A stretch of 64,000 bases of DNA from CAIUMH01 sp963758555 (GTDB lineage Bacteria; Actinomycetota; Acidimicrobiia; Acidimicrobiales; RAAP-2), in assembly GCA_963758555.1 (NCBI GenBank), contig CAVWVW010000003.1, positions 1,860,001-1,924,000 on the forward strand, read 5' to 3'. Shown piece by piece: positions 55,460 to 63,669 of this stretch. Both the position numbers and the translations under genes were made by a program. The notes under the pieces were generated by a model that was given only the letters and a program-made list of their open reading frames with translations, was not told the DNA's origin and made no database searches. Every line of letters begins with the position of its first letter. Position 1 is the first letter of the stretch.

Positions 55460-56347
55460 CTACTGGGGACCGTTCGGCCACTTGACCATCGAGCCAGCGT
55501 CGATGCGGATGTTGTCGCCGCTGATGTACTTCGCATCCTCCGAGGCGAGGAACAGCACGAGGTCAGCCACGTCTTCGGGCTCGAGCCAGTCGACAGGCAG
55601 TGCCTGGAAGTAGCGCGAGGCCGGAGCGAAGTCTTCCTTCGTGATCTTCCCCTTCTCGAGGTCAGGGCGGAAGAGGCTGTAGATGTAGTCGTTCTGCAGC
55701 AGGGCGGTGTTCACGTTGGTCGGGTGGACGGCGTTGACCCGCACGTTGGCGACCGAGAGGTGCAGCGCCATCTGCTCGGTGTAGGAGACAAGCGTCTGCT
55801 TCGAGTAGGCGTAGCCGGCGCCACCAGGGTTCGGTGCTCCGCCGGAGCCACCCACCGTGTTGGGCATGAGGCCGGCCGTTGAACCGGTGATGACCACCGC
55901 GGCGCCTTGGCCGACCTCCATCAGGTAGGGGATCGTCACGGCCAGCGCGTTCATCACGCCCAAGAGGTCGACGTCCAGGGCGTCCTGGAAGTCCAGTGGG
56001 TGCGGCTCGCGACCGACGGCCATGGGCATGATGCCGGCGTTGGCGCAGACCGTGGTGATCTTGCCGAAGGCGTCGACGCCCTCCTTGGCCGCTGCGCGGA
56101 GCTGTTCGCGCTGGCGCACGTCAGCCTTGACGGCGACGCAGGTGCGGCCCTCTGCTTCGACCAGCTTCTTGGTCTGTGCAAGGTCCTCAGAGGTGGCCAG
56201 CGGGTAGAAGTTCGACGCGATGTCCTCGCAGAGATCGACGGCGATGATGTCAGCGCCCTCCGATGCCTGCTTGACCGCGTGCGCTCGGCCCTGTCCGCGA
56301 CCTGCCCCCGTGATGAACGAGACCTTGCCGTCCATGCGTCCTGCCAT
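55460..56347 (-). CDS. mycofactocin-coupled SDR oxidoreductase
   Basis: Short-chain dehydrogenase of 295 residues with the long NAD-domain insertion of the mycofactocin-dependent family. N-terminus MAGRMDGKVSFITGAGRGQG, then the insertion region ASNFYPLATSEDLAQTKKLV, NAGI, catalytic ITGSTAGL and YAYSK, and the tail YISGDNIRIDAGSMVK. Family members hold NAD tightly and pass electrons to the peptide cofactor mycofactocin, so the organism probably makes it. Substrates include alcohols and sterol-like compounds; not assignable here. Confidence 0.92.
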   Translation of the reverse strand: MAGRMDGKVSFITGAGRGQGRAHAVKQASEGADIIAVDLCEDIASNFYPLATSEDLAQTKKLVEAEGRTCVAVKADVRQREQLRAAAKEGVDAFGKITTVCANAGIMPMAVGREPHPLDFQDALDVDLLGVMNALAVTIPYLMEVGQGAAVVITGSTAGLMPNTVGGSGGAPNPGGAGYAYSKQTLVSYTEQMALHLSVANVRVNAVHPTNVNTALLQNDYIYSLFRPDLEKGKITKEDFAPASRYFQALPVDWLEPEDVADLVLFLASEDAKYISGDNIRIDAGSMVKWPNGPQ

Positions 56348-56497
56348 TGCTCCCCCTTGCGATCCTCGAGGTGTCTCGAGTCAGTGATGTGATCCGTGTC
56401 GACTGGTCAACCCGCAGACCGGCCCGTCTGGCCGGAGTCCGACCGAGAGCCTACAAGGAGGAGTTGGGCATCGACCAATGGGAGCTTCGCAAGATCT

Positions 56498-56857
56498 TTA
56501 CCTCGACTCGATCAGCTCGAGCCGATTGCCAAAGGGATCGTCGACGTAGCAGTGCCGCGTCTCGCCGTGGCCCTCCGCGTCCGTCGCTCGGTGACCACCT
56601 GACGCGAGCCGACCTACGAGGTCATCGAGATCGTCGACCGCAAGGGCAGGGTGGGCTTTGCGAGCGGGGATGAAGGGCTCCTCGACGCCAAGGTGGATCT
56701 TGACCGTGTCGCTCTCGAACCAGCACCCTCCTCTTGCGGCCAGATGAGCCGGCTTCGGGACCTGCGCGATCCCCATGAGCCCCTCGTAGAACGCGGCGGC
56801 CCGCTCCTCTCCACCCGGGGGCATGGCCAGCTGCACGTGCTCGATGCTGAGGATCAC
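56498..56857 (-). CDS. VOC-superfamily (glyoxalase/dioxygenase-like) protein
   Basis: Single VOC domain of about 119 residues: ILSIEHVQLAMPPGGEERAA, FYEGLMGIAQVPKP, FESDTVKIHLGVEEPF, then ETRHCYVDDPFGNRLELIES with the conserved metal Glu. His in IEHVQL, His in KIHLGV and the final Glu form a plausible metal triad. GTG 56857 or 56860 is the start; neither has a clear signal. Divergent from the O-methyltransferase. Function unassigned. Confidence 0.8.
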   Translation of the reverse strand: MILSIEHVQLAMPPGGEERAAAFYEGLMGIAQVPKPAHLAARGGCWFESDTVKIHLGVEEPFIPARKAHPALAVDDLDDLVGRLASGGHRATDAEGHGETRHCYVDDPFGNRLELIESR

Positions 56858-56942
56858 CACCCGATCTTCGCACCGCCCTGCCGGAGCCCGAGCCACACCC
56901 GAGGGGCCCGCGTTACCGTGGCCCTGAGAAGAGGAGGCATCC

Positions 56943-57617
56943 ATGCCCACCCACGGTTCCCGACGACGCAGCCCGTTCACCGACGAGGCCATCGATCGCT
57001 ACGCAGCCAGCCAGTCCACCCCACCTGACCAGCACCAGCTCGAGCTCCAGGCGATCACGCTGGAGAAGACCGGCTCTGCCGCCGGGATGCAGATCGGCGA
57101 CGACCAAGCTCGGCTGATCGAGATGATCGTGCGAGCGATGGGAGCGCGCGAGGCGCTCGAGATCGGGACCTTCACCGGCTACTCCGCCCTGGCGATCGCC
57201 CGCGGCCTCGGAGACGGCGGGCACCTGCTGTGCTGCGACGTCAGCGAGGAGTGGACCGCCATCGCGCGCGAAGCGTGGGAGAGAGCCGGGGTCAGCGAGC
57301 GCATCGAGCTCAAGCTCGGCGACGCCCTGGCGACGCTCACGTCGCTGCCCGCCGACGAGCGGTTCGACTTCGCCTTCATCGACGCCGACAAGACCGGCTA
57401 CGGCGCGTACTACGAAGAGACCCTGGCACGCCTTCGTCCCGGTGGCCTGATCCTGCTCGACAACATGCTCCAGGACGGACGTGTCCTCGACGAGTCGCTC
57501 ACCGACGAGAGCGTCACGGCCATCCGTGCGCTAAACGAGGCGATCGCCCTCGATGACCGTGTCGACGTGGTCCTCTTGGCCCTCGGCGACGGGGTCAGCG
57601 TGGTCCAGAAGCGCTAG
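56943..57617 (+). CDS. class I O-methyltransferase (CCoAOMT-like)
   Basis: SAM-dependent catechol/caffeoyl-CoA-type O-methyltransferase of 224 residues. SAM motif ALEIGTFTGYSALAIARGL, acidic CCDVSEEWTAIAREAW, metal-binding DFAFIDADKTGYGAYY, and GGLILLDNMLQDGRV. Needs a divalent metal and methylates vicinal hydroxyls; the acceptor is unknown. ATG 56943 follows GAGGAGG. The last 23 bp overlap the convergent AraC gene. Confidence 0.92.
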   Translation: MPTHGSRRRSPFTDEAIDRYAASQSTPPDQHQLELQAITLEKTGSAAGMQIGDDQARLIEMIVRAMGAREALEIGTFTGYSALAIARGLGDGGHLLCCDVSEEWTAIAREAWERAGVSERIELKLGDALATLTSLPADERFDFAFIDADKTGYGAYYEETLARLRPGGLILLDNMLQDGRVLDESLTDESVTAIRALNEAIALDDRVDVVLLALGDGVSVVQKR

Positions 57618-58449
57618 GCGCCCTCGCTGGCCGCACTCGACGGCGGTAGGCATGGGGCGTCTCGCCCGTGTGCCGGCGAAACGCTCTCGTGAAGCCGCTG
57701 GTGGAGTCGAAGCCCACCTCGAGCGAGATCGACAGCACCGTGCCGTCCGGTTGGGCGAGCAGCGCCATGGCTCGGAGCAGGCGGCTCTCGAGGAGGTACC
57801 TGCGCCACGACATCTTGGCCTCTGCCATGAACGCTCGACGAAGCGATCGCTCTGAGGTCCCCACCGCCGCGCACAGCGATGCCTCGGTCACCTCGCTCAG
57901 GTGCTCTTGGGTGTAGGTCATGGCCGCCGCCACCAGCTCGTGCTGAGAGGTCGGGAGGCGCAACGGCGACTCGTGCTCGAGCTCATCGGTGATGAGTCGA
58001 CCCAGCGTCTCGAAGTAGACGTCGATGACCGGGTCGCTCGTCGCCCGAGTGATGGGCCAACGACCGGCGTGGAGGATCATCTCTCGCACCACCGGCTCGA
58101 CCGGGATCACCCGAACGTGCTCGCCGGCGTCCAAGCCCATCGACGGGTGGAAGAAGACCGACAGGGTCCGGACCTTCGACAGCGTCGTGCAGTGCTCGAC
58201 CCCGGCGGGGATCCAGATGGCTTGCTGGGGGGGCAGGAGATAGCGAGCCGTGGCGGTCTCGACCTGGGCCGTCCCCTCAAAGGCGTACTCGAGCTGGTGG
58301 AGATCGTGGAAGTGCCAGCCCGTCACGACGTCGTCGCCCACCTCGAAGGGGTAGGTGCCGGAGAGGATCTGTCCGTCTCCGTCGACGTCGTGGCGACCCA
58401 GCGTGGCCGAAGTCGTCACTTTCTTGGCCGATGAGGACGAGACTGCCAC
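57595..58449 (-). CDS. AraC-family transcriptional regulator
   Basis: Regulator of 284 residues. N-terminal cupin-like sensor (about 20-110): GWHFHDLHQLEYAFEGTAQV with metal-type histidines, then IWIPAGVEH. The C-terminal pair of helix-turn-helix units is GTSERSLRRAFMAEAKMSWR and GFDSTSGFTRAFRRHTGETP. Likely activates a neighbouring methyltransferase or an unlinked target. Leaderless GTG 58449, and a basic C-terminal tail overlapping the O-methyltransferase gene by 23 bp. Confidence 0.9.
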   Translation of the reverse strand: MAVSSSSAKKVTTSATLGRHDVDGDGQILSGTYPFEVGDDVVTGWHFHDLHQLEYAFEGTAQVETATARYLLPPQQAIWIPAGVEHCTTLSKVRTLSVFFHPSMGLDAGEHVRVIPVEPVVREMILHAGRWPITRATSDPVIDVYFETLGRLITDELEHESPLRLPTSQHELVAAAMTYTQEHLSEVTEASLCAAVGTSERSLRRAFMAEAKMSWRRYLLESRLLRAMALLAQPDGTVLSISLEVGFDSTSGFTRAFRRHTGETPHAYRRRVRPARAPSASGPR

Positions 58450-58461
58450 AGCCCGATCGTA
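58450..58461 (-). promoter_or_regulatory. leaderless -10 for the AraC gene
   Basis: Minus-strand TACGAT (58461-58456), 6-nt spacer, GTG 58449. Confidence 0.65.
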
Positions 58462-58506
58462 GAAGGTGAGGGCACGTGCCGCGCAAGCGTCCTAGGAGGC
58501 CACCCG

Positions 58507-59085
58507 ATGAACCAAGAGCACCTCGACATCCTCTCGAGTCCCCGGTGGACCGAGATGCTCACCAACGACATGCTCCCCTGGCTCGACGCCACCGCCGAGC
58601 TCGGTGATGACCTGCTCGAGATCGGTCCCGGTCCCGGGCTCACCACCGACCTGCTCCGCCAGCGCGTGGCACGTCTCACCGCCGTCGAGATCGATCCCGC
58701 GCTCGCCACCTCGCTCCACGATCGCTTGGAGGGCACGAACGTCACGGTGCTCAACGCCGACGCGTCGCACTTGGGCTTCGACGATGAGTCGTTCTCCGCC
58801 GCCGCGTGCTTCGCCGTGCTCCATCACGTGCCGTCCTTCGAGGTCCAGCAGTCGATCTTCAAGGAGATCTTCCGGGTCTTGCGTCCCGGAGCGCCGCTCG
58901 TCGCCTCGGACGGCTACGACAACGAGGGCACGAGGCTCCACCACGCTGGCGATCTCTTCGTGCCCCTCGACCCTGACACCCTTGCTGCCCGCCTAGGTGA
59001 GCTCGGCTTCGTCGACGTCACCCTCGATCGCGGAGCGTACGACTTTCGCTTCGCTGCGTGGAAGCCCGAGAGCCGCTCGTCGTGA
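58507..59085 (+). CDS. class I SAM-dependent methyltransferase
   Basis: Small methyltransferase of 192 residues. SAM motif I LLEIGPGPGLTTDLLRQRVA, acidic loop VEIDP, motif LNADASHLGF with FDDESF after it, and CFAVLHHV. Similar to ubiquinone/menaquinone-type or small-molecule methyltransferases; acceptor unknown. ATG 58507 has AGGAGG eight nt upstream. Divergent from the AraC gene, which may control it. Confidence 0.88.
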   Translation: MNQEHLDILSSPRWTEMLTNDMLPWLDATAELGDDLLEIGPGPGLTTDLLRQRVARLTAVEIDPALATSLHDRLEGTNVTVLNADASHLGFDDESFSAAACFAVLHHVPSFEVQQSIFKEIFRVLRPGAPLVASDGYDNEGTRLHHAGDLFVPLDPDTLAARLGELGFVDVTLDRGAYDFRFAAWKPESRSS

Positions 59086-59116
59086 CTGCGCCGATGAGCG
59101 CTCGCCGACGAGAAGC

Positions 59117-59677
59117 TCAGCGCTCGACGCGGTAGCGCAGGCTCACCACGCCGTCGGAGAAGCGGTGCTCGTCGAGGAGCTCGAGATCGAGGCGACCATC
59201 GGTGATGAGCGCTGGCTTCCCACCACCGATGAGCACGGGATAGATGAGCAGCTGGCACTCATCGATGAGCCCGGCCTTGAACGCCTGCGCGGCAAGGGTC
59301 GCCCCGGCGATGGACAGATCGCTCGAGGCGTCAGCCTTCATGGCGCGGATCTCATCGGGCTCGAAGCGGCGCGCAAGGCGCGTCTTGGTCGTCGCCACCG
59401 AGGGCAGCGACGTTGAGTAGACGATCTTCTCGGCCGCTTGCCAGTGGGCGGCGAAGTCCCCCATGAGCGCAGACTGGGCACCCAAGGTCGGGTCGGTCTC
59501 CCAGACCGCCATGGTCTCGTACATGCGTCGTCCGTTGAGGTAGGTCCCCACCGGGCGGACGAGCTCGGTGATGAAGGCGAAGACCTCGTCGGAGGGCTGC
59601 GTCCAGTCGAACCGGCCGGCAGCGTCTTCGATGTAGCCGTCGAGTGACACGTTCGCCACGTAGATCAGCTTGGCCAT
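59117..59677 (-). CDS. dihydrofolate-reductase-fold protein (RibD C-terminal type)
   Basis: DHFR-like/RibD_C domain protein of 186 residues: LIYVANVSLDGYIEDAAGRF at the N-terminus, YLNGRRMYETM, KIVYSTSL, then LIDECQLLIYPVLIGGGKPA. These proteins bind NADPH and reduce small heterocyclic or unknown substrates; not folA. ATG 59677 has GAGGAG five nt upstream. Single gene between convergent and co-directional neighbours. Confidence 0.9.
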   Translation of the reverse strand: MAKLIYVANVSLDGYIEDAAGRFDWTQPSDEVFAFITELVRPVGTYLNGRRMYETMAVWETDPTLGAQSALMGDFAAHWQAAEKIVYSTSLPSVATTKTRLARRFEPDEIRAMKADASSDLSIAGATLAAQAFKAGLIDECQLLIYPVLIGGGKPALITDGRLDLELLDEHRFSDGVVSLRYRVER

Positions 59678-59767
59678 GGCGCTCCTCGTTCCCAGGCGGA
59701 CGTGGCCGCCATCATCACAGGACCCGTCCTTCGACGAGCCGCGGACCTCCCGGTTCGAACCGAGCCC

Positions 59768-60793
59768 TCAGACGACACCAAGGAGGTGGTACGTCTGGTG
59801 ATCGGTGAGCGCCGCCCCCAGCCGAGGCATGTGCTGGAGCACCTCATCTCGCCCCCGGATCATCGTGATGGCCCAGAGGAGATAGCCGTACGAGAAGCTC
59901 CGTCGGTAGAGCTCCCACCCTTCCTCGAAGGAGGGCGCGGGCGCGCCGTAGGCCTCGAGCTCTGCGAGGTAGTGGCCCACGAGCTCGGCTTCGTAGGTTC
60001 GTCGATCCTCGACCGTGAGGACCGTGCCCAGGTGGTAGGCCACGTCTTGAGCCCAGTGGCCCGTCTGAACCACCTCCCAGTCGAAGAAAGAGCCTCGCCC
60101 CTCGGGATCGAGATAGACGTTGCCGGTGTGGGTGTCGCCATGGAGGAGGCACGTGACGCCGAAGTCCTGCTGGGCTTGGAGGGCAGCCACCAGGTTGGCT
60201 CCCGATCGGATCTCAGGAGCCAGGCCGTCTGCTCGGCCATCATCGAGCAGGGTCTGGAGCGCGTCGGCGTCGGCCATGGCGCTGAAGCGAGCCAGGCCAT
60301 GGCCAAGCCACGGGATGTCAGCGACGAGACCGAGGCCCCACGTCGTGGCGTGCAGCAGCGCCAGCTGGGAGAGGGTCTCGCGCACGATCTTCTGGGTGAA
60401 CGGGAAGTGCGGGTTCATGAACGTCCCACCCAGGGCGTCGAGGTCCTCCATCACGATGATCGACGAGGTGCCTTCCACTGCGGCGAAGTGGACGCCTGGC
60501 AGCCGAAGGTCCAGGCGAGGTGCGATCTCGAGGTAGAACTTCGCCTCGGTGACGTCGCTGCCCACGCCGTCGAGGTTGGCCTTGGCGCAGTAGACACCGA
60601 CGCGCTGGCCCTCCGAGCCCTCGATCGTCACCGCGAAGCGGAGCTTCTCGAGCCGCGTCTTGGACGTTCCCGTGGTCTCGACGCGCACGATCGTCTCGTC
60701 GTCGCCGACGTCATCGAGGGCGGCGTGGAGCCAGGCCGGATCGAGGATCTCCTCACGGCTGGTCGGGACGAGCTTGTCGGGAGCCGATGCCAT
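59768..60793 (-). CDS. aminoglycoside-phosphotransferase-like kinase
   Basis: APH/ecdysteroid-kinase-like protein of 341 residues. The kinase core shows IIVMEDLDALGG (hinge), CLLHGDTHTGNVYLD (catalytic Asp, Brenner motif) and SFFDWEVVQTGHWAQDVAYH (Mg Asp). Actinobacterial relatives are often near acyl-CoA metabolism genes and may phosphorylate alcohols. Start ATG 60793 has TATGGT 7 nt upstream; ATG 60805 falls inside that hexamer and is unlikely. Confidence 0.85.
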   Translation of the reverse strand: MASAPDKLVPTSREEILDPAWLHAALDDVGDDETIVRVETTGTSKTRLEKLRFAVTIEGSEGQRVGVYCAKANLDGVGSDVTEAKFYLEIAPRLDLRLPGVHFAAVEGTSSIIVMEDLDALGGTFMNPHFPFTQKIVRETLSQLALLHATTWGLGLVADIPWLGHGLARFSAMADADALQTLLDDGRADGLAPEIRSGANLVAALQAQQDFGVTCLLHGDTHTGNVYLDPEGRGSFFDWEVVQTGHWAQDVAYHLGTVLTVEDRRTYEAELVGHYLAELEAYGAPAPSFEEGWELYRRSFSYGYLLWAITMIRGRDEVLQHMPRLGAALTDHQTYHLLGVV

Positions 60794-60806
60794 GAACGGA
60801 ACCATA
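60794..60806 (-). promoter_or_regulatory. leaderless -10 for the kinase gene
   Basis: Minus-strand TATGGT (60806-60801), 7-nt spacer, ATG 60793. Confidence 0.65.
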
Positions 60807-60912
60807 GAACCAGCGACGGAAAGCTGCCTCGAGCACACGAAGACAGCTGCAGCCCGTGGCAGTTTGCCCGTCGGTGCGAAGCCCAGGCTCTCCCGCGAAG
60901 GAGGCGCCGTCG

Positions 60913-61395
60913 CTACCCTCGTGCCGCCGCCTCGATGGCGGAGATGTCGATCTTCGTCATCGTCATCATGGCGTCCATCGCCCGCCGTGCCGCGGCGCCG
61001 TCTTCGCTGTGCATCGCGTCCAGCAAGGCGCGAGGTGTGATCTGCCAGGAGAAGCCCCACCTGTCACGACACCAGCCGCACTGGCTCTCCTCCCCACCGT
61101 TCTCGACGATGGCGTCCCAGTACCGATCGGTCTCAGCCTGGTCGTCGGTCAGCACCATGAAGCTCACCGCCTCATTGGGGACGAAGGCGGGACCGCCGTT
61201 GAGCCCCACAAAGGATCTGCCGAGCACAGTGAACTCGACCGTCAGCTCGTTGCCGGCGCTGCCGTCGGGATAGTCCGAGGGAGCGAGATGGCTCACTTCG
61301 ACGTGGCTCTCGGGAAAGGTCGCCGCATAGAACTCAGCTGCCTGACGAGCTTCACCGTGATCGAACCACACACAGGTAGTCAGCTTGTCGCCCAT
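60913..61395 (-). CDS. VOC-superfamily protein (3-demethylubiquinone methyltransferase-like fold)
   Basis: Glyoxalase-fold protein of 160 residues, PhnB type: TTCVWFDHGEARQAAEFYAA, LTVEFTVLGRSFVGLNGGPA, SFMVLTDDQAETDRYWDAIV, CGWCRDRWGFSWQITPRALL. The tail KIDISAIEAAARG is typical. Annotated in many genomes as a methyltransferase, though no SAM site exists. ATG 61395 has GAGGTGTGAG upstream. Function unknown. Confidence 0.88.
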   Translation of the reverse strand: MGDKLTTCVWFDHGEARQAAEFYAATFPESHVEVSHLAPSDYPDGSAGNELTVEFTVLGRSFVGLNGGPAFVPNEAVSFMVLTDDQAETDRYWDAIVENGGEESQCGWCRDRWGFSWQITPRALLDAMHSEDGAAARRAMDAMMTMTKIDISAIEAAARG

Positions 61396-61569
61396 CTCAC
61401 ACCTCACTTCCGTCTCGTGAGCCCCTGAGGCCTGCCTCCGTCTCGGGCTCTCTTGCTCTCCCGGCTTCACGATTACCACACGTCGATGACGGGACGCCTC
61501 GATGTCGTGGAGGTGCCCGGTGGGCGGCTCGGGTCTCGAGAGCGAGCAGCGAAGCCTTCGACCGCTCCA

Positions 61570-61614
61570 GGTGGCGCCGAGAAGACTGCTGGTGCAGACC
61601 TCCTCGGCGCCACC
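61570..61614 (-). terminator. 12-bp hairpin with inner stem after the DUF929 gene
   Basis: GGTGGCGCCGAG (61570-61581) and CTCGGCGCCACC (61603-61614) are perfect complements. The 21-nt loop holds a second stem CTGC-TGGT-GCAG (61586-61597). It begins 6 nt beyond the DUF929 stop. No U-tract. Confidence 0.75.
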
Positions 61615-61620
61615 GTCGCG

Positions 61621-62505
61621 CTAGCGCTTCATCGCCCTCGCAGCCGCTTGCACGCCGGGCGAGTGGCACACGCTGCCCGGCTGGTCCATGGTGACGCTGC
61701 AGATCGAGGCGCTCACGTAGTTCGCTGAGCTGACGATCGCCTGGGTCACCGGGTTTCTCGGATCCTTGAGCCCTGCCGCGATCTGCTCGCGGCTCAGCCC
61801 CTGGAGGACGCTGGGTGAGTACTGCGAGCCCTGGATCAAGAACTGGTTGCCGATGGAGATGAACGGGAAGGTCAACCCGCTCGACGTCTCGTCGTAGCGG
61901 TTCAGCAGCGACGTCTGCGAGGAGGTGGGGTTCTCCAAGATCGTCCAGCCTGACTTCGGGTCAGGGGTGTTCGAGTAGTGCTCCACCGCCCGCAGCGCCA
62001 CCACCTCGCTCTCGAGGCTCGCCCGATAGAAGCTGAACGTCTGCGTGCTGGGGTAGACGTCGGTCGAGCTCGAGGTCGTGATGCCAAGGTTCCGGACCTC
62101 CCCGAACCTGCTCAGCGCAGCGATGAGCGCCCAACGCTCGGCCGCGCAGAACGGGCAGTACTCGCCACCGAAGTAGAAGATCCCGGGAAGCGAGGCGCCA
62201 GAGCTGCCTGAGTACCGGAGCTCCGGCTGGCCGGACGTCGAGGTCGGCGCCGTGACAGGGACGGTCGGCGAGGTCACGCCGATCGTGTTGAAGATGCTCT
62301 CGGGTATCGAGGTCAGCTGGTCGGTGAGCGACCGAGGAGCCCTCTGGTACCCGGTGCCGTGCGTGGTCCCTGGCGACCTGGTCAGGCCGACGATGACGAG
62401 CGCGAGCACGATGACCACCACCAGGCCCACTGCTCCCCACGTGAAGAGGCGAGGAGAGCGAGAGGCAGAGCGTTGCGGTGCGAGGGGCTGTGAGGAATGC
62501 GTCAT
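61621..62505 (-). CDS. DUF929 thioredoxin-like membrane-anchored protein
   Basis: Exported protein of 294 residues: N-terminal anchor (FTWGAVGLVVVIVLALVIVG), flexible linker, then a thioredoxin-like domain with redox pair in FYFGGEYCPFCAAERWALI, which is the DUF929 signature, and a later Cys pair near the C-terminus (SICSVT and SVCHSP) that could form a structural disulfide. Probably acts outside the membrane in thiol chemistry. ATG 62505 has GGAAGGA eight nt upstream. Confidence 0.85.
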   Translation of the reverse strand: MTHSSQPLAPQRSASRSPRLFTWGAVGLVVVIVLALVIVGLTRSPGTTHGTGYQRAPRSLTDQLTSIPESIFNTIGVTSPTVPVTAPTSTSGQPELRYSGSSGASLPGIFYFGGEYCPFCAAERWALIAALSRFGEVRNLGITTSSSTDVYPSTQTFSFYRASLESEVVALRAVEHYSNTPDPKSGWTILENPTSSQTSLLNRYDETSSGLTFPFISIGNQFLIQGSQYSPSVLQGLSREQIAAGLKDPRNPVTQAIVSSANYVSASICSVTMDQPGSVCHSPGVQAAARAMKR

Positions 62506-62597
62506 TGAGGTTGTCCTTCCGGGAATGGCGGCGCGGTGCGCACGTCATGAGTGGGGTTTGTCGAGCGGCGCGTGTGGCCGCACGTCCGTACTGGTTC

Positions 62598-62618
62598 GGC
62601 ACCGCCAGCCGGGGTGCC
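62598..62618 (-). terminator. short hairpin after the small secreted protein
   Basis: GGCACC (62598-62603) and GGTGCC (62613-62618), 9-nt loop, 13 nt past the stop. Confidence 0.35.
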
Positions 62619-62631
62619 CGATGAGGTACGA

Positions 62632-62988
62632 CTAGCCCGCTATCGGAGGACGAAAGAGCAACGAGGGGAACCCGGGCCTGCTGCGAGAGGGTTCGCGTGA
62701 GCGACGTCGGAAGAAGAGAGCGACCAGCGCCGAGACGGCGAGCGCGAGGAACCCGACCTCAGCCCGATGTGGGATCGACGCTGCGATGCCAGCCGGCGTC
62801 ACGGGGGCACACTGCTCGTTGGGAGCGCACCCCGGAGCTCGCTTCGACGCGTGGCTCACCAGTGAGGCGCTGTGCGAGGCCGGGGACACTGCGCCCGCTG
62901 TCGTGACGCCTTGGCTCAGCGACGCGAAGGCGAGACCCAGCACGATGCTCAGGAGTGCGCCGAGCCTCCACGCGGTACGGGTCGCCAT
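62632..62988 (-). CDS. small exported protein with C-terminal membrane anchor
   Basis: 118 residues: N-terminal signal (WRLGALLSIVLGLAFASLSQ), an extracytoplasmic part with CAPNEQC (a likely disulfide), then a second helix (FLALAVSALVALFF) and a basic RRRSREPSRSR end, resembling a sorted or tail-anchored surface protein but without an LPxTG motif. Unrecognised family. Same strand as the DUF929 gene, 126 bp upstream; a joint redox role at the membrane is speculative. Confidence 0.65.
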   Translation of the reverse strand: MATRTAWRLGALLSIVLGLAFASLSQGVTTAGAVSPASHSASLVSHASKRAPGCAPNEQCAPVTPAGIAASIPHRAEVGFLALAVSALVALFFRRRSREPSRSRPGFPSLLFRPPIAG

Positions 62989-63002
62989 CGGTGCAGACCT
63001 TA
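62989..63002 (-). promoter_or_regulatory. leaderless -10 for the small exported protein
   Basis: Minus-strand TAAGGT (63002-62997), 8-nt spacer, ATG 62988. Confidence 0.6.
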
Positions 63003-63090
63003 GGCAGCGATGGCGGGGTTTCGCTGGGCGCGCGTCGGTGCCGCCGGACCAGCAGCCTGGCCAGGCGTGCGACTCGAGCGCTGCCCGGTC

Positions 63091-63157
63091 GGTGCTCGCA
63101 GAGCACCATCGGCCGATGCGCCGATGCTCCGGCGGCGTCCTTCGGCCGAAGACGCCG
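63091..63157. terminator. cluster of two strong hairpins between small genes
   Basis: Hairpin A: GGTGCTC-GCA-GAGCACC (63091-63107), perfect. Hairpin B: CGGCGTC-C-TTCGG/CCGAA-GACGCCG (63133-63157), twelve pairs with one bulge. The palindrome ATCGGCCGAT lies between them. Located 60-130 nt past the VOC stop; termination is the likely job, regulation possible. Confidence 0.5.
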
Positions 63158-63218
63158 AGCGCCGTGCCCCACCTCTACCAGAGCAGGGTGCGAGCGGAGC
63201 TCTTGAGGGTGGGAGCCT

Positions 63219-63590
63219 TCAGGGGGCGGGACATCGGAGCTGGATCACGTTCCCCTCGGGATCGATCACGTCGTGTCTGGCCAATCCCTCGTGGGTGAAG
63301 CTGCGACTGGTCACCACGCCGCCCCCGCCACGGACGCGCTCGAGGGCCACGTCCAGCGACGCCACCTCGAAGACCGGCTTGATCGCCGCATGCTCGCGAG
63401 GCTCTGGTGGGGTGCTGACCTGGACGGTCCTGGCGACGGCGGCCGGCACCGAGTGGATCAGCACTTCGTCCCGCTCACTTCGAAGCCGAACGTCGCCTGT
63501 TCGCTCGTCGATCCTCCTCGCTCCCAGCAGCGACGCATAGAACGCGACCATGCGATCGACGTCGATCGAGAAGATGACGAGCGACGCCAT
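63219..63590 (-). CDS. VOC-superfamily protein
   Basis: Glyoxalase/bleomycin-resistance-fold protein of 123 residues: SLVIFSIDVDRMVAFYASLL, IHSVPAAVARTVQV, FEVASLDVALERVRGGGG, and HDVIDPEGNVIQLRCP. Only parts of the metal site are present. ATG 63590 is fixed by TATGGT 7 nt upstream; ATG 63602 lies within that hexamer. Function unknown. Confidence 0.82.
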   Translation of the reverse strand: MASLVIFSIDVDRMVAFYASLLGARRIDERTGDVRLRSERDEVLIHSVPAAVARTVQVSTPPEPREHAAIKPVFEVASLDVALERVRGGGGVVTSRSFTHEGLARHDVIDPEGNVIQLRCPAP

Positions 63591-63603
63591 GACCCCCACC
63601 ATA
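63591..63603 (-). promoter_or_regulatory. leaderless -10 for the VOC gene
   Basis: Minus-strand TATGGT (63603-63598), 7-nt spacer, ATG 63590. Confidence 0.65.
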
Positions 63604-63657
63604 TCGACGTCATCTCGATGATCGCCGTGACGCGCAGCCCACCCAATCCCCAGGTCG

Positions 63658-63669
63658 TAGCCTGACGTG
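63658..63669 (+). promoter_or_regulatory. leaderless -10 for the ketosynthase-like gene
   Basis: TAGCCT at 63658-63663, 6-nt spacer, GTG 63670. It favours GTG 63670 over GTG 63667. Confidence 0.6.
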
